From Gemmatimonas groenlandica (GTDB lineage Bacteria > Gemmatimonadota > Gemmatimonadetes > Gemmatimonadales > Gemmatimonadaceae), in the NCBI RefSeq assembly GCF_013004105.1, contig NZ_CP053085.1:4464001-4528000 (forward strand): a stretch of DNA of 64,000 nucleotides, in the 5' to 3' direction. Positions 55,252 to 64,000 of the stretch are shown piece by piece. Position numbers and translations under genes: made by a program. Within the stretch, counting starts at the first letter, position 1. The number at the start of each line of letters is the position of its first letter. The notes beneath the pieces were generated by a model that saw only the letters and a program-made list of their open reading frames with translations, was not told the DNA's origin and ran no database searches.

Positions 55252-56499
55252 TCAGTCTTCGGGACGCCGTTCGCGATCCGCGAGCGGCAGCGTGAACGAG
55301 AATATCGCACCCGAGCCGGGAATGGAGACTGCCGTGAGATCACCGCCGTGTCCTTCGGCGATAGCGCGGGCGATCCATAGCCCGAGTCCCACGCCGTTGC
55401 GATCACGGCGATCTCCACGCCAGAAGGCCGTGAAGAGGTGTGGCATTACGTCGAACGGAATACCGGGCCCGGTATCGGACACCGATCCATGGAGCGTAGT
55501 ACCGTTGTCGGCCACCGTGAGTTTCACCCGCACCACGCCGTCGCGCGGTGTCACGGCGATCGCGTTCGCGATGAGGTTGCCCAGCAGTTGCGTCAAGCGC
55601 GGCCCATCGATCGCTACAACCTCATAGTCGGCATCCAGTTCGAGGCGCACGCCAGCGGCCTCGGCACGGGGCACCAGCATGCGAATGGCGTCGTCGGCCG
55701 GCGTGCGTGCGGGCACGGGCGCGCGCATCATGCGAAACGCGCCACCCTTGAGCGTGGACGCCTCGAGTAGATCCTGCACCAGTCGCTGCATCGCCGCCGC
55801 GCTGGTGTGAATCGTGCCGAGTGCCGTGCGGGCGTAGGCGCGAACGCGTTGCTCGGACTCGCTTCCGCTCGGATCGATGTCGGGCTGTAGGTTGGAGAGG
55901 ACTTCGGCGTACATCGCGATCGCGCCGAGCGGGTTGCGCAGATCGTGTGACACCACCGCTAGCAAGCGTTCACGCTCACTGGTCGCGAGCTGAGCCTCGG
56001 CCAACGCTTCGAGCGCCTGCGCTTCGGCAGCCTCAGCACGCCGCCGCGCCGATCGCTCCTCGAGATGCAACACGCGCGTATCGAGCAGATTCTCGACGCG
56101 CAACACGACCTCGGTGACATCGAAGGGCTTCGTGACGAAATCGCGTGCGCCCAATGACAATGCGCGATCGCGTGCGCTCACGGTGGCGTCGGCCGTCAGC
56201 ACCAGCACGGGGCGGTACTCGCCCGCCACGGTATGCGCGGCCAGGTCGCCAAGCACCTCGAGGCCGTTCCGATGCGGCATGTGCAAGTCGAGCAGAATCA
56301 GATCCGGCTCATGCGTTGCCGCCAACGACAGCACGTCGCGAGGATCCGTGGTGCGCACGAGTTTGGTGTACCCTTCTGCCTCGAGCACCCCCTCGAGCAA
56401 GTCGAGATTGCTCGGTTCGTCATCGACCAGGAGCAGCGTACACTCGCGCAGTCGCGCGCGGCGCGCATCGATCGGGGCAGGGGGAAGTGTGGTACTCAT
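55252..56499 (-). CDS. Histidine kinase with N-terminal receiver domain
   Basis: The 415-aa protein has a receiver (about 18-140: LLLVDDEPSNLDLLEG, DLILLDLHMPHRNG, VTKPFD) and a helical linker. A HisKA domain (ERLLAVVSHDLRNPLGAIAMYAEVL, His near 189) and HATPase_c (NLIANAIAVTP, DTGPGIP, GVGLGLWIARAIAEGHGG) follow. There is no membrane helix or signal peptide, so it is cytoplasmic. It overlaps the upstream PAS kinase by ATGA and sits between that kinase and the regulator in a relay order. Confidence 0.92.
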   Translation of the reverse strand: MSTTLPPAPIDARRARLRECTLLLVDDEPSNLDLLEGVLEAEGYTKLVRTTDPRDVLSLAATHEPDLILLDLHMPHRNGLEVLGDLAAHTVAGEYRPVLVLTADATVSARDRALSLGARDFVTKPFDVTEVVLRVENLLDTRVLHLEERSARRRAEAAEAQALEALAEAQLATSERERLLAVVSHDLRNPLGAIAMYAEVLSNLQPDIDPSGSESEQRVRAYARTALGTIHTSAAAMQRLVQDLLEASTLKGGAFRMMRAPVPARTPADDAIRMLVPRAEAAGVRLELDADYEVVAIDGPRLTQLLGNLIANAIAVTPRDGVVRVKLTVADNGTTLHGSVSDTGPGIPFDVMPHLFTAFWRGDRRDRNGVGLGLWIARAIAEGHGGDLTAVSIPGSGAIFSFTLPLADRERRPED

Positions 56500-59372
56500 G
56501 AGGCCCCACGGCGCACGGGTACGAATCGATCCACCACCCGCAGGAACTCGTCGACATCGAGCGGCTTGGTGACGTAGGCGTTGGCGCCGAGTACACGCAA
56601 GCGTTCCACCGACGACGGTGTGGCATCGGCGCTGACCACTACGATCGGCACATCGGATGTGCGTGCATCGTTGCGAAGACGGCGCAGCACCTCGTCACCC
56701 GACATATCGGGCAAGTGCAAGTCGAGCAGGATGACATCGGGACGATGTTCGCGCGCCAGCTCGACGCCGAGCAGTCCTTGCAGCGCCGGCAACACACGCC
56801 ACCCCGGACGCGCCATGAGAATCGTTTCGACGAGGCTCAGGTTGGCCAGATTGTCTTCGATGTAGAGCAGCGTGGCCTCGCGGTATGCCGCCGCCACGGC
56901 CGGAATGCTCGCGCCGCTCTCGTACACGCGCAGTGGACTGTCGACCGCGTCAAGGACGACGCGGAACACGCTACCCTGTTCGGACGTGCTTTCCAGCGAA
57001 AGTTCACCACCCATCGCCTCGCACAGGCGCCGTGACAACGCGAGACCTAGTCCAGTGCCTTCCACATCGCTCTGTTCGGCACCGAGACGCGCGAATGGTG
57101 TGAAGAGCTCCTCGAGCCGATTCGTCGGTACGCCGCGCCCCGTGTCAACGACGCGAATGGCGCAGGTTCCATCTGCGCTGAGCGCAGCGTGCAGGTGCAC
57201 GGTGCCGCCAGGCTGATTGTACTTGATGGCGTTGCTCAGCAGGTTGAGCAACACCTGCACCAGCCGTTGGCGGTCGGCGTACACGAATCCGTCTCCGGGC
57301 CAGGGGCCACCATGCAAGGTGACGCCATGCTGCTGCGCGAGGGGGCGTACCAGTCCGAGCGTTTCCTCGAGCGCGGACGACAGCGCCACCGGCTCCAGCG
57401 AAAACTGCTCGCGACCGGCTTCGATACGCGCAATCTCAAGCACCTCGTTGATCAGGTGCAGCAGATGACGTCCGGCCTTGAGGATGTGCTGCACCGACTT
57501 GCCCTGCTGCGCAGTCACTTCGCCGCGCGCGAGCAGCTGCGCGAAGCCGAGAATGCTGTTCATCGGCGTGCGCAGCTCATGGCTCATGCGACTCAGAAAC
57601 TCGCTCTTGGCTCGGTTGGCGCGCTCGGCCTCCTCCTTGGCACGTGCCAGCGCTTCCTCGGCGGCGCGACGTCCGGTGATATCGCGACCAAAGGCGATCA
57701 CGCCCTCGGTAACCGAGTGCGGTGACAGCGTGCGCCCCACGTTTTCCATGACGACGTAGGCACCGTCCTTGCGCCGGATACGGAACGTCGTCGTGATGAC
57801 CGTGCCCGGATGTTCAGCCAGCCACTGAAGATCGGCCATGGTGTGCTCGACATCGTCCGGATGCAACAGATCGGCCGGGCGCGCGCCCAACATTTCGTCG
57901 GGTGTGAATCCCAGCACCTGCATCGACGACGGGGCAGCGTACGTGATGGCGCCCGTCGCGTCGCAGATGAATACCAGATCGGCAGCCCCCTCGATGATCT
58001 GACGGAATCGCTCGTCGCGTTCGCGCAGCGCCTGCTCGGCTTCCACGAAATCGGTGATGTCGCGGCAGTTTGCCACAACGCCCTCCGCCGCACTAACGGG
58101 GGAGATCGTGCGGCCCACGCTCTCCAGCAGTCGCCATCCGCCATTCTTGTGACGACTCCGGTAGCGCAACTTCACCGTCGTTCCGGGGGACTGCATGAGG
58201 GTGTTGAACACGTCAATCACGTGCGGAATATCGTCAGGATGCAGCAGGTCGACGGGGCGCCAGCCATGCATCTCGGCGGGTGTATAGCCAAGCATGCGCT
58301 CGACCGATGAACTCACCGACGTGATCGCCGCATTCGTGTCGACGAGCATGATATAGTCCTGCGAGTTCTCGATCAGCCGTCGGAAGTGTTCCTCGCTCTC
58401 GGCCAGTGCCTCGCGCGCCGCCGCCTGCTCGGCCACCGCTTGCTCGAGCTGCGCCGTGCGCTCCGTCACCCGCTGCTCGAGCGCTTCATTCGCTTGGCGC
58501 AGTGCGATCTCGGCCGCCACGCGATCGTTGATGTCGCGCGCTGTGGCAAGGATGCGATCGACGCCACTCAGTGTGACACGGCGGAGCCGGACTTCGCCCC
58601 AGATGAGGCGGCCGTCCTTGTGCTTGCCCAACCACTCGAATCGCTGTGGGACGCCGGCCGCGGCACCTTGGATGTACTTCACGGCGTCTTCTACGCGATA
58701 CGGCGCGATGCCGGCGCTCATGCCGGACACGCCGCGCTGCATCTGTTCCTCGGCCGAGAAGCCGTACATGTCGACGGCGGCCTGATTGACGGCCAAAAAG
58801 TCCCCCGTCTCGAGATCGTGCACCCACATCGCGTCTGATGCGTGCTGAAAGATCGTGCGATAGCTCTCTTCACTGCCGCGGAGCGCCTCGACGGTTTGCC
58901 GGCGTTCGGTGATGTCGAGCGAGGTGCCGAGCACTCGCGTGAGGCGGCCATCGGTATTGGGCACGAGGAGTCCGCGGGCGTGAAACAGCCGTGCTTCGCC
59001 ATCGGTGCGGAGTCCGCGAAACTCCACCGTGACCGGATGGTCGGCGGTCAGCGCGGCCATACCCTCGTTCACGATGCCCACGTCGTCCGGGTGCAGCACC
59101 GAGGTCATGAAGGTCGAGTGACGCGTGGGCGCGCTGGCATCGTCGAAGCCGTGCATGCGCTTGAGCTCACGTGACCACCGGATCGCGTCGCGGTCGAGGT
59201 CGATCTCCCAGCTGCCGATGCCGGCGAGCTGCTCGATCAGGTCGAGGTGGCGCTGCCGCTCGGCGAGCAGGCGATGCGCGTCGCGGAGCGCGTCACGCAG
59301 CTGATCCGGGGCGAGGGTGTCCGGATCGGGCAGGATCGGGTTTGGCGACTGGGGCACGGCAGCGGACGACAT
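56496..59372 (-). CDS. Multi-PAS hybrid histidine kinase with C-terminal receiver
   Basis: The 958-aa protein has four PAS/PAC modules (about 40-155, 165-285, 335-450, 460-575), each ending in a PAC motif such as GTSLDITERR or GRDITGRRAAEEAL. A coiled coil lies between the second and third. HisKA (FLSRMSHELRTPMNSILGF, His near 598), HATPase_c (NLLSNAIKYNQPGG, DTGRGVP, GTGLGLALS) and a receiver (LYIEDNLANL, VILLDLHLPDMSG, VTKPLD) follow. It has no membrane helices, so it senses a cytoplasmic cue. I choose the ATG at 59372; sequence upstream to 59666 is open but not protein-like. Confidence 0.93.
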   Translation of the reverse strand: MSSAAVPQSPNPILPDPDTLAPDQLRDALRDAHRLLAERQRHLDLIEQLAGIGSWEIDLDRDAIRWSRELKRMHGFDDASAPTRHSTFMTSVLHPDDVGIVNEGMAALTADHPVTVEFRGLRTDGEARLFHARGLLVPNTDGRLTRVLGTSLDITERRQTVEALRGSEESYRTIFQHASDAMWVHDLETGDFLAVNQAAVDMYGFSAEEQMQRGVSGMSAGIAPYRVEDAVKYIQGAAAGVPQRFEWLGKHKDGRLIWGEVRLRRVTLSGVDRILATARDINDRVAAEIALRQANEALEQRVTERTAQLEQAVAEQAAAREALAESEEHFRRLIENSQDYIMLVDTNAAITSVSSSVERMLGYTPAEMHGWRPVDLLHPDDIPHVIDVFNTLMQSPGTTVKLRYRSRHKNGGWRLLESVGRTISPVSAAEGVVANCRDITDFVEAEQALRERDERFRQIIEGAADLVFICDATGAITYAAPSSMQVLGFTPDEMLGARPADLLHPDDVEHTMADLQWLAEHPGTVITTTFRIRRKDGAYVVMENVGRTLSPHSVTEGVIAFGRDITGRRAAEEALARAKEEAERANRAKSEFLSRMSHELRTPMNSILGFAQLLARGEVTAQQGKSVQHILKAGRHLLHLINEVLEIARIEAGREQFSLEPVALSSALEETLGLVRPLAQQHGVTLHGGPWPGDGFVYADRQRLVQVLLNLLSNAIKYNQPGGTVHLHAALSADGTCAIRVVDTGRGVPTNRLEELFTPFARLGAEQSDVEGTGLGLALSRRLCEAMGGELSLESTSEQGSVFRVVLDAVDSPLRVYESGASIPAVAAAYREATLLYIEDNLANLSLVETILMARPGWRVLPALQGLLGVELAREHRPDVILLDLHLPDMSGDEVLRRLRNDARTSDVPIVVVSADATPSSVERLRVLGANAYVTKPLDVDEFLRVVDRFVPVRRGAS

Positions 59373-59750
59373 GAGAGCCGGGTAAGGACCGGGTAAGGAC
59401 CGGGACTGGGACGAGCCGGAGAATGGGAATCGGCAGACTGTGCAGAATGTGCACGTCGGGGCGCCCGGCGGCCCGGGTCGAATGACCCAGCGGCCCTTCG
59501 CGGCCTCTGGGCGCGGAGGAATCGCCGACTCCGTAGGTGCCGCTGCTGGTCTTAGTTGCGCTTGGTGACGGCGCGATTCGTGCACGGAACCCGCTTCGTA
59601 CTGTTGGACGCCGCGGCAGAGAGTCGGATCGTTGGACTTGTCCGACCGACAGGCCACCGCTTTCATGCCAGTTTCCGAGATGGGCGCGCGGTTGCTCAGG
59701 GTGCGCTTGACTGCGGTATCGACTTTTGACTCAGGCTCACGGAGCGCTTC
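59373..59750. other. Intergenic region between divergent genes
   Basis: This 378-bp stretch should hold the promoters of the phosphorelay operon (leftwards) and the GlsB-type gene (rightwards). It contains two copies of GGGTAAGGACC about 12 bp apart near 59380-59403, but no promoter pair I can assign with confidence. Confidence 0.4.
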
Positions 59751-60014
59751 ATGGACATTGTTACGTGGATCGTCGTTGGACTCGTTGCCGGCTTGTTGGC
59801 CAGCGCGGTGGTAGGCGGCATCGGGTACGGATTGATCGGTGACATCATCGTTGGTATCGTCGGTGCCGTGTTAGGTGGCTGGCTCTTTGCCACACTCGGG
59901 GTCTCGCTGCCGTTCAGTGGCATCATCGCGACCATCACCGTCGCGTTTGTTGGAGCCGTGGTGTTGTTGCTCATCATCAGAGCGCTCAGGCCGGGTCCAC
60001 GAGGCCGCTCGTAG
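59751..60014 (+). CDS. GlsB/YeaQ/YmgE family stress-response membrane protein
   Basis: The 87-aa product is almost entirely three membrane helices with the family's Gly-rich pattern (WIVVGLVAGLLASAVVGG, GLIGDIIVGIVGAVLGGWLF, IIATITVAFVGAVVLLLIIRAL). Members are small inner-membrane proteins linked to envelope or acid stress; the biochemical role is unclear. GGAGCG lies upstream of the ATG. A strong terminator follows. Confidence 0.9.
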   Translation: MDIVTWIVVGLVAGLLASAVVGGIGYGLIGDIIVGIVGAVLGGWLFATLGVSLPFSGIIATITVAFVGAVVLLLIIRALRPGPRGRS

Positions 60015-60023
60015 CGTTGTAAA

Positions 60024-60058
60024 GAGCGCCCGTCGTCTTGTGCAGACGATGGGCGCTT
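60024..60058 (+). terminator. Terminator of the GlsB-type gene
   Basis: GAGCGCCCGTCGTC (60024-60037) pairs with GACGATGGGCGCTT (60045-60058) around a 7-nt loop, ten bases after the stop, with one mismatch. Confidence 0.7.
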
Positions 60059-60282
60059 CAGGGTTGTGTAGAAATGAATTTCACGCGATCCACGATCCAC
60101 GCGACAATGGCGTCGAATCGCTCCTGATCGAGCGCGTGTCCGCGATCGACACGGAGCTCGCTTGTGAAGTGATGGCGTCGGGTGCCAACACGGCCAGCCC
60201 CGAGGCGACGCTGCCGCTCGGCGTAAGGACCCGCGCGCCGTACCGCAAGTTCGGAAGGCGCTGTGCTCGAACGATACAACAT
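60058..60282 (-). pseudogene. Possible 3' fragment of a hydrolase-like gene
   Basis: The leftward frame ends in HFTSELRVDRGHALDQERFDAIVAWIVDRV, which looks like the C-terminal helix of an alpha/beta hydrolase, but no 5' part, start or catalytic region is present. The assignment is weak. Confidence 0.25.
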
Positions 60283-60317
60283 GATGTAAATGAACGCGCT
60301 ACGCAGAAGTCCTTTCA

Positions 60318-60500
60318 GTGACTTTCGGAAGATTGGCCGGTATATGCTCTCTCTGTGTCGTCAAGCGAGGCGAACGGCGATTCACTACCGACAACATCCA
60401 GCTGGCGTCGACCACTGTGCCGGAACCGGCGTCGGTCGTTCTCGTTGGGCTAGGGATCGACGGCATGTTCATGTCGCGACGGTTACGTCGGCAGGAGTAA
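60318..60500 (+). pseudogene. Orphan PEP-CTERM sorting tail
   Basis: The 60-codon frame ends in TVPEPASVVLVGLGIDGMF and then SRRLRRQE: a PEP motif, a hydrophobic stretch and an Arg-rich end, the standard PEP-CTERM protein-sorting signal. The body of the protein is missing; the upstream part has no signal peptide. It is probably the leftover 3' end of a deleted exported protein. Confidence 0.6.
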
Positions 60501-60573
60501 GGCTTCCTGACCGCCGCGCGTGGAGCACGTGATCCCACGATTCGATCGACTGTCCGCACTCCGTTCAATACCG

Positions 60574-61460
60574 ATGACGCCATCGTCCAGTCAGCAGTTC
60601 CTCGGCAACCTCTGCGTTGCCATCGCGGCAATTATCTACGCCATTCCAGTGCAGGCGCTGCTGCGGGAGCTGCAGAGCTGACTGTACTCGGAGCCGTGGC
60701 CATGGGCGTGGTATCGTTTGGCCTACGATTCGAGATGCCACGGGAAAGCACGGCCGTAGATCGTTTGGTTGGGCAGGTGCCAATCCATTTCTTCTCGCTG
60801 CTGACTATCGGACTCCTCATCGTCGGGCTCAACCCACGCGTGGCCTCCGTCGTCCCTCTCGGCGTGATCAGTCAGGGGTGGGGTGCCGTCGCCGGGCTCA
60901 CGCTCACGCTCTGCGCTGGCCTGCTCGGCTACCAGCTGCTCTTCGCCGGCGGGCAGCGTGCGGTCGGTCTCGGCTCCATGCTCCAGGCGGGATCCGTCGC
61001 GAGCACGAGCGATCTTGCGCGCATTCCGACGCTCGATCCCACGCGTGATTTCGATGAACTCGCGCGACTCACCGGTGAGTTCAACCGCGCCGGCGTTCGT
61101 TCTGCGGCGATGGTGCGGCTCCGACAGGCGCCAGACTTCATCGCCACTCTGGCGGCGCACCTGACGAACGGTACGGCGTCTAGCGGCGCCGCCGATCACG
61201 CGCTCGCTGTCGTGGCCATGGACGCATTTACCGCGGAGGAGCAGCAGCGCATTGCGGAACCGGCACGGTCCGCCATGCAGCGGATCGCGGCATACGTCGA
61301 ATCGGAGTACCGCTACATCACGAAGGACCGTCGCAAGGGCATGCGAAAGTCGTGGGGCGCGATGTTCCGGACCATCGCCGCCAAGCTTGCCTCGACCGGC
61401 GTCGACTTTCCGTCGACCATCGCGGCCTTTGATCGCGCGCTCGATGGCCCGAAGGACTAG
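60574..61460 (+). pseudogene. Membrane protein with an apparent frameshift near 60665
   Basis: The first frame (ATG 60574) encodes a membrane helix (LCVAIAAIIYAIPVQALL) and stops at 60681. Another frame takes over around 60665 (GAAELTVLGAVAMGVVSFGLRF) and runs to 61460. It adds two more helices (FSLLTIGLLIVGL, GLTLTLCAGLLGYQLLF) and a soluble domain of about 150 residues. Read together they make a normal membrane protein of about 290 aa. If the frameshift is real the product would begin within the second frame, for example at 60696. Family not recognised. Confidence 0.5.
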
Positions 61461-61481
61461 GGCGAATAGATCGTGCGCGCG

Positions 61482-62471
61482 TCAGGTCTCGCGCTCGTCC
61501 GGTGAGACGCCGAGCTGCCGTCGCAATTCCCGCCGTGCCTCAAGGCGCTCGGTCTGCCGCTCGGTGTTGAATCGCAGGAAGAGTGGGCGCATGGACCAGT
61601 CGAAGCGCGAGTCGATCTTGCCGTAGATCACCGCCAGTGTCGCTGCACAGTGATAGGCAACGGCACCGTCGCGCTCGATCAGCCCCGCGAAGAGTGCGTC
61701 GACGACGACCGGTGGATGGAACTCCTCGATCTGGTCCAGCGCTTCCGACAGCCCGCTCATAATCTCTGCGGACGTGAGTGCGTCACGCAGCATCTCCGTG
61801 TGAAGTGCATCATCAACCAGTTCCGGCGCTCGATCGGCAATGGCGAGTCGCACCGCGATGGCCCCGTGCTCTGCCGCTCGCTGCAACGCGTCGATGGCGC
61901 GCGCGCTCCCGACGGCGACGAGTGCTTCGACATCCCGCCAGTCGGACGGTGGGATGAGCGACTCGATCGTCGTGGCCTGTTCCGCCGCCGACATCTGGGC
62001 CAGCGCCTCGAGATCGTAGCCAATACCTTCACGCCACCGCTCGTAGTCGAGCTGGCGACTGCGCGCGAATCGCTGCCAGGCATCGCTGCCGCCTGACGAC
62101 CGCTCTCTCTCGGGCGGCGACGACGGGTTGGCGGCCTCGCGAATGGCGTCCATGTCGGGCGGCTCCGGTCGCGGACCGGGCGCCTCGAGCACAAAGAAAA
62201 ATCGCGACGGATCGGCGAACTCACCACGATACGACGAGTTGTTTCGATCGTAGAATCGAATGTCCGCGGTGCTGTGGCGCGGTTGCGTGGAGACGGGCTG
62301 CTCCAGCATGACGAACGCCCCGACCGGTGGCGCTGGATGCGTGTGTCCGACGTCGATGATACGGTTCCCGGCGGCGAGTTCAACATCGAGCAGACTGCGC
62401 AACGCCGCCGGTAGTGAAGCCACGGCCAGCCGGAACGCGACATCGATGTGATTGAGCGACGTGTCCGTCAT
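61482..62471 (-). CDS. Hypothetical protein with HEAT-like helical repeats
   Basis: The 329-aa product has a beta-rich first third (AGNRIIDVGHTHPAPPVGAFVMLEQPV, FVLEAPGPRPEPPDMDAIREA). An all-helical part follows (about 145-320) with short paired helices (IDALQRAAEHGAIAVRLAIADRAPELVDDALHTEMLRDALT). No signal peptide. It overlaps the upstream gene by 4 bp (ATGA). Function unknown. Confidence 0.65.
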   Translation of the reverse strand: MTDTSLNHIDVAFRLAVASLPAALRSLLDVELAAGNRIIDVGHTHPAPPVGAFVMLEQPVSTQPRHSTADIRFYDRNNSSYRGEFADPSRFFFVLEAPGPRPEPPDMDAIREAANPSSPPERERSSGGSDAWQRFARSRQLDYERWREGIGYDLEALAQMSAAEQATTIESLIPPSDWRDVEALVAVGSARAIDALQRAAEHGAIAVRLAIADRAPELVDDALHTEMLRDALTSAEIMSGLSEALDQIEEFHPPVVVDALFAGLIERDGAVAYHCAATLAVIYGKIDSRFDWSMRPLFLRFNTERQTERLEARRELRRQLGVSPDERET

Positions 62472-63034
62472 GGCTCGGCGTCCGCGCCGATGAACCCGAG
62501 TCGTCGGTAGCGTGCAACGCGCTGGGTCATGTCTGACACCGACGCGCGAATCTGCGCGGCGAGCTGCGCGCCGGCGACATCACGCGTGTCGAGTGAAATG
62601 CAGTGGGCGAGATACACATACGTGTGATCGCGCTCCTTGAACTCCGGCGCAAGGAGCGCTTCGACGGCGGCTGGCAGTACTTCGCTACCGAGTACGCTGG
62701 CGGACTGACGCCAGCGATTGTCCGTAAAGCGGAAGGCGGTCACGGGCTCCGTCAGCGTAATGGTGCCGTCGGGAAGCACCAGCGCAGCCACTTGATGGAT
62801 GAGCAGCAGTCGCGTGGATGATGAACTGTCGACCACCACGCGCCATCCGCCGTCGCTCGTCATCGCCCGCGCGCGCGCGGGCGGCAGCTGCAACTCGCGC
62901 AGCGTCTCGTTGACGGTGCGAAGCCGCTCGTCATCCGCCGCCGGCTTGCACGAGGCCATCAGGAGCATGGCCATGCCGACGCCGCACACGATCAGCGGGT
63001 CGCGTAGCACCGCTACTCCTGCACCGTGGGCCAC
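62468..63034 (-). CDS. Small lipoprotein, unknown
   Basis: The 188-aa product has a signal peptide with lipobox (LLMASC, Cys near 29) and a mixed domain with VVVDSSSSTRLLLIHQVAALVLPDG and a helical C-terminus. Genes on both sides overlap it, showing an operon with its neighbours. No family recognised. Confidence 0.65.
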   Translation of the reverse strand: MAHGAGVAVLRDPLIVCGVGMAMLLMASCKPAADDERLRTVNETLRELQLPPARARAMTSDGGWRVVVDSSSSTRLLLIHQVAALVLPDGTITLTEPVTAFRFTDNRWRQSASVLGSEVLPAAVEALLAPEFKERDHTYVYLAHCISLDTRDVAGAQLAAQIRASVSDMTQRVARYRRLGFIGADAEP

Positions 63035-63435
63035 GCGAACGTGACGGACTTGGGCGTATCCGGCGTGCCATCGATCGTGCGAAGTCGCACAAATATTTCG
63101 ATCGCTGACGGCGCACCGTTCACCACATGGACGCGAAATTCGATCTGCCGGGCGTCGTCGGCGGTGGGTTCAAAGGTGTAGCCCCAGACGAAGTACGGCT
63201 TCCCTTGGGCACCGGCGGCTCGGGCCTGCACGCGCATGGCATCGGGCTCGAACACGGCGCCCGCCGTCTGCGACGAGCGGATGCGCACGCGCCATCCGTA
63301 CGAGTCGACTTCCCGGTACGCCACGAAGGCATAGTCGCCATTTAGGACGGCATCGTAGGCGTCGAGGTAGCCCAGCGTTTCGTATCGGATCGACTCGGTG
63401 GAGGTCGGAGCGTCAATCAACATAGGCGTGCTCAT
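63013..63435 (-). CDS. Hypothetical protein
   Basis: The 140-aa product has no signal peptide as read from the ATG at 63435. It consists mostly of beta strands (YDAVLNGDYAFVAYREVDSYGWRVRIRSSQTAG; GKPYFVWGYTFEPTADDARQIEFRVHVVNG). It overlaps the next gene in the operon by 22 bp. Its upstream extension to 63504 reads through a short CA-rich repeat and is probably not translated. Confidence 0.6.
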   Translation of the reverse strand: MSTPMLIDAPTSTESIRYETLGYLDAYDAVLNGDYAFVAYREVDSYGWRVRIRSSQTAGAVFEPDAMRVQARAAGAQGKPYFVWGYTFEPTADDARQIEFRVHVVNGAPSAIEIFVRLRTIDGTPDTPKSVTFAWPTVQE

Positions 63436-63469
63436 CGGAGGGTTGGTGAGAGGAAGATCGGACTGCGGA

Positions 63470-63506
63470 ACACGGCATACGCACACGGCACACGCACACG
63501 GCACAC
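63470..63506. repeat. Short CACACGG-type tandem repeat between two operon genes
   Basis: Imperfect copies of GCACACGGCACAC follow one another in a 75-bp gap between the last two leftward genes. It looks like a small minisatellite; no function is evident. Confidence 0.5.
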
Positions 63507-63510
63507 GGCG

Positions 63511-64000
63511 TCAGTCCCCTTGCTGACGCCACTGATAACGCCCGGCGCGGAACTCGATACGCCCGCTGGCGGATTCGGCCTTGGCTACCAGCAGCGCAGC
63601 GCCCGCACCGATATCGCGTGGAACCACCTGCCAGCTGTCCATCCAATCGAAGTTGCGGCCGCCGTTTCCGAACGGCACACCGGCGCCGCACAGCTGCGCC
63701 GGACGACCGCTGGCGTGCACAATGAGGATGCCACGTTCGTGCGTGAGTCGATGCCGGACCTGCCAGGCCACATCGGGCCGACCGTCTCCATCGAAATCGG
63801 CCGACAGCATTGCGGGCGATACCGTGCTGTCGCGCACCAGCTGCCGCGCCGAAGCCTGCGTACGCCAGGCCACGTCGGCCCACGGTGGTGTGGGCGTCGT
63901 CGCGAGCGCCTGCACCACGCCTTCCGCCGTCTTCCCGGCGGCGAGGGCGCCCGGCGAGCGATCCAAGGTCCAGATCACGTTGTCGACCGCCACCATCAGA
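63511..64000 (-). CDS. FG-GAP/VCBS-like protein, truncated by the window edge
   Basis: About 160 residues of the C-terminus are visible. LSADFDGDGRPDVAWQVRHR is a calcium-binding FG-GAP/VCBS blade motif, followed by GRNFDWMDSWQVVPRDIG. The frame is open to the window end, so the start may lie beyond it; the ATG at 63996 could also be internal. It is the first visible gene of the leftward four-gene operon. Confidence 0.55.
   Translation of the reverse strand, partial: LMVAVDNVIWTLDRSPGALAAGKTAEGVVQALATTPTPPWADVAWRTQASARQLVRDSTVSPAMLSADFDGDGRPDVAWQVRHRLTHERGILIVHASGRPAQLCGAGVPFGNGGRNFDWMDSWQVVPRDIGAGAALLVAKAESASGRIEFRAGRYQWRQQGD

Overview
This 64 kb window is high-GC bacterial chromosome. The gene families suggest a member of the Gemmatimonadota (Gemmatimonas-like): Ser/Thr kinases fused to beta-propellers, M56 peptidases with TonB_C domains, many small lipoproteins, a PEP-CTERM tail and Big_2/RCC1 lipoproteins. 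That placement rests on recognising families by eye, not on a search. I saw no rRNA, tRNA or CRISPR array.

Layout. 1-1592 is the end of a sodium/solute symporter. 1613-8360 is a decaying integron cassette array without an integrase in the window: small same-strand genes separated by attC-like sites of about 80-126 bp, including a brnTA toxin-antitoxin cassette. An intact IS110-family element sits at its left edge. 8360-9989 holds three small unknown genes. 10376-26280 is ordinary chromosome: a TPR/TonB-dependent receptor with a divergent TetR regulator, two lipoprotein/membrane genes, an MBL-fold hydrolase, an alpha/beta hydrolase, a two-component locus with a triple-Tyr propeller kinase, a second hydrolase, and a BlaI/M56 pair. 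26281-31503 is a second cassette array in the same orientation (hicBA, HIT protein, unknowns), with a remnant of the same IS inside an attC site. 31477-36708 holds a SnoaL-like gene, a NicO/UreH-type transporter, a DUF4331 protein, an AraC regulator and two gene wrecks. 36827-44650 has three Ser/Thr kinases, one translationally coupled to an ECF-like sigma factor. 44782-64000 holds a cupin lipoprotein, an ornithine-cyclodeaminase/dehydratase operon, an AraC/NmrA divergent pair, an RCC1/Big_2 lipoprotein, a diheme cytochrome, a three-gene phosphorelay operon, a GlsB-type membrane protein, gene fragments, and a four-gene operon of unknowns running off the right edge.

Most notable point. The intact IS110 element lies at the RRR end of an attC-like site. 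Its noncoding end can fold into a bridge-RNA-like structure. One loop contains the complement of the attC core next to the insertion point, and another segment contains the element's own terminal 8-mer. The two matches share the dinucleotide GC, which could be the crossover core. A second, truncated copy sits at the same position in another attC site. This suggests an RNA-guided transposon that targets integron recombination sites. It is a hypothesis from reading the sequence and is directly testable.
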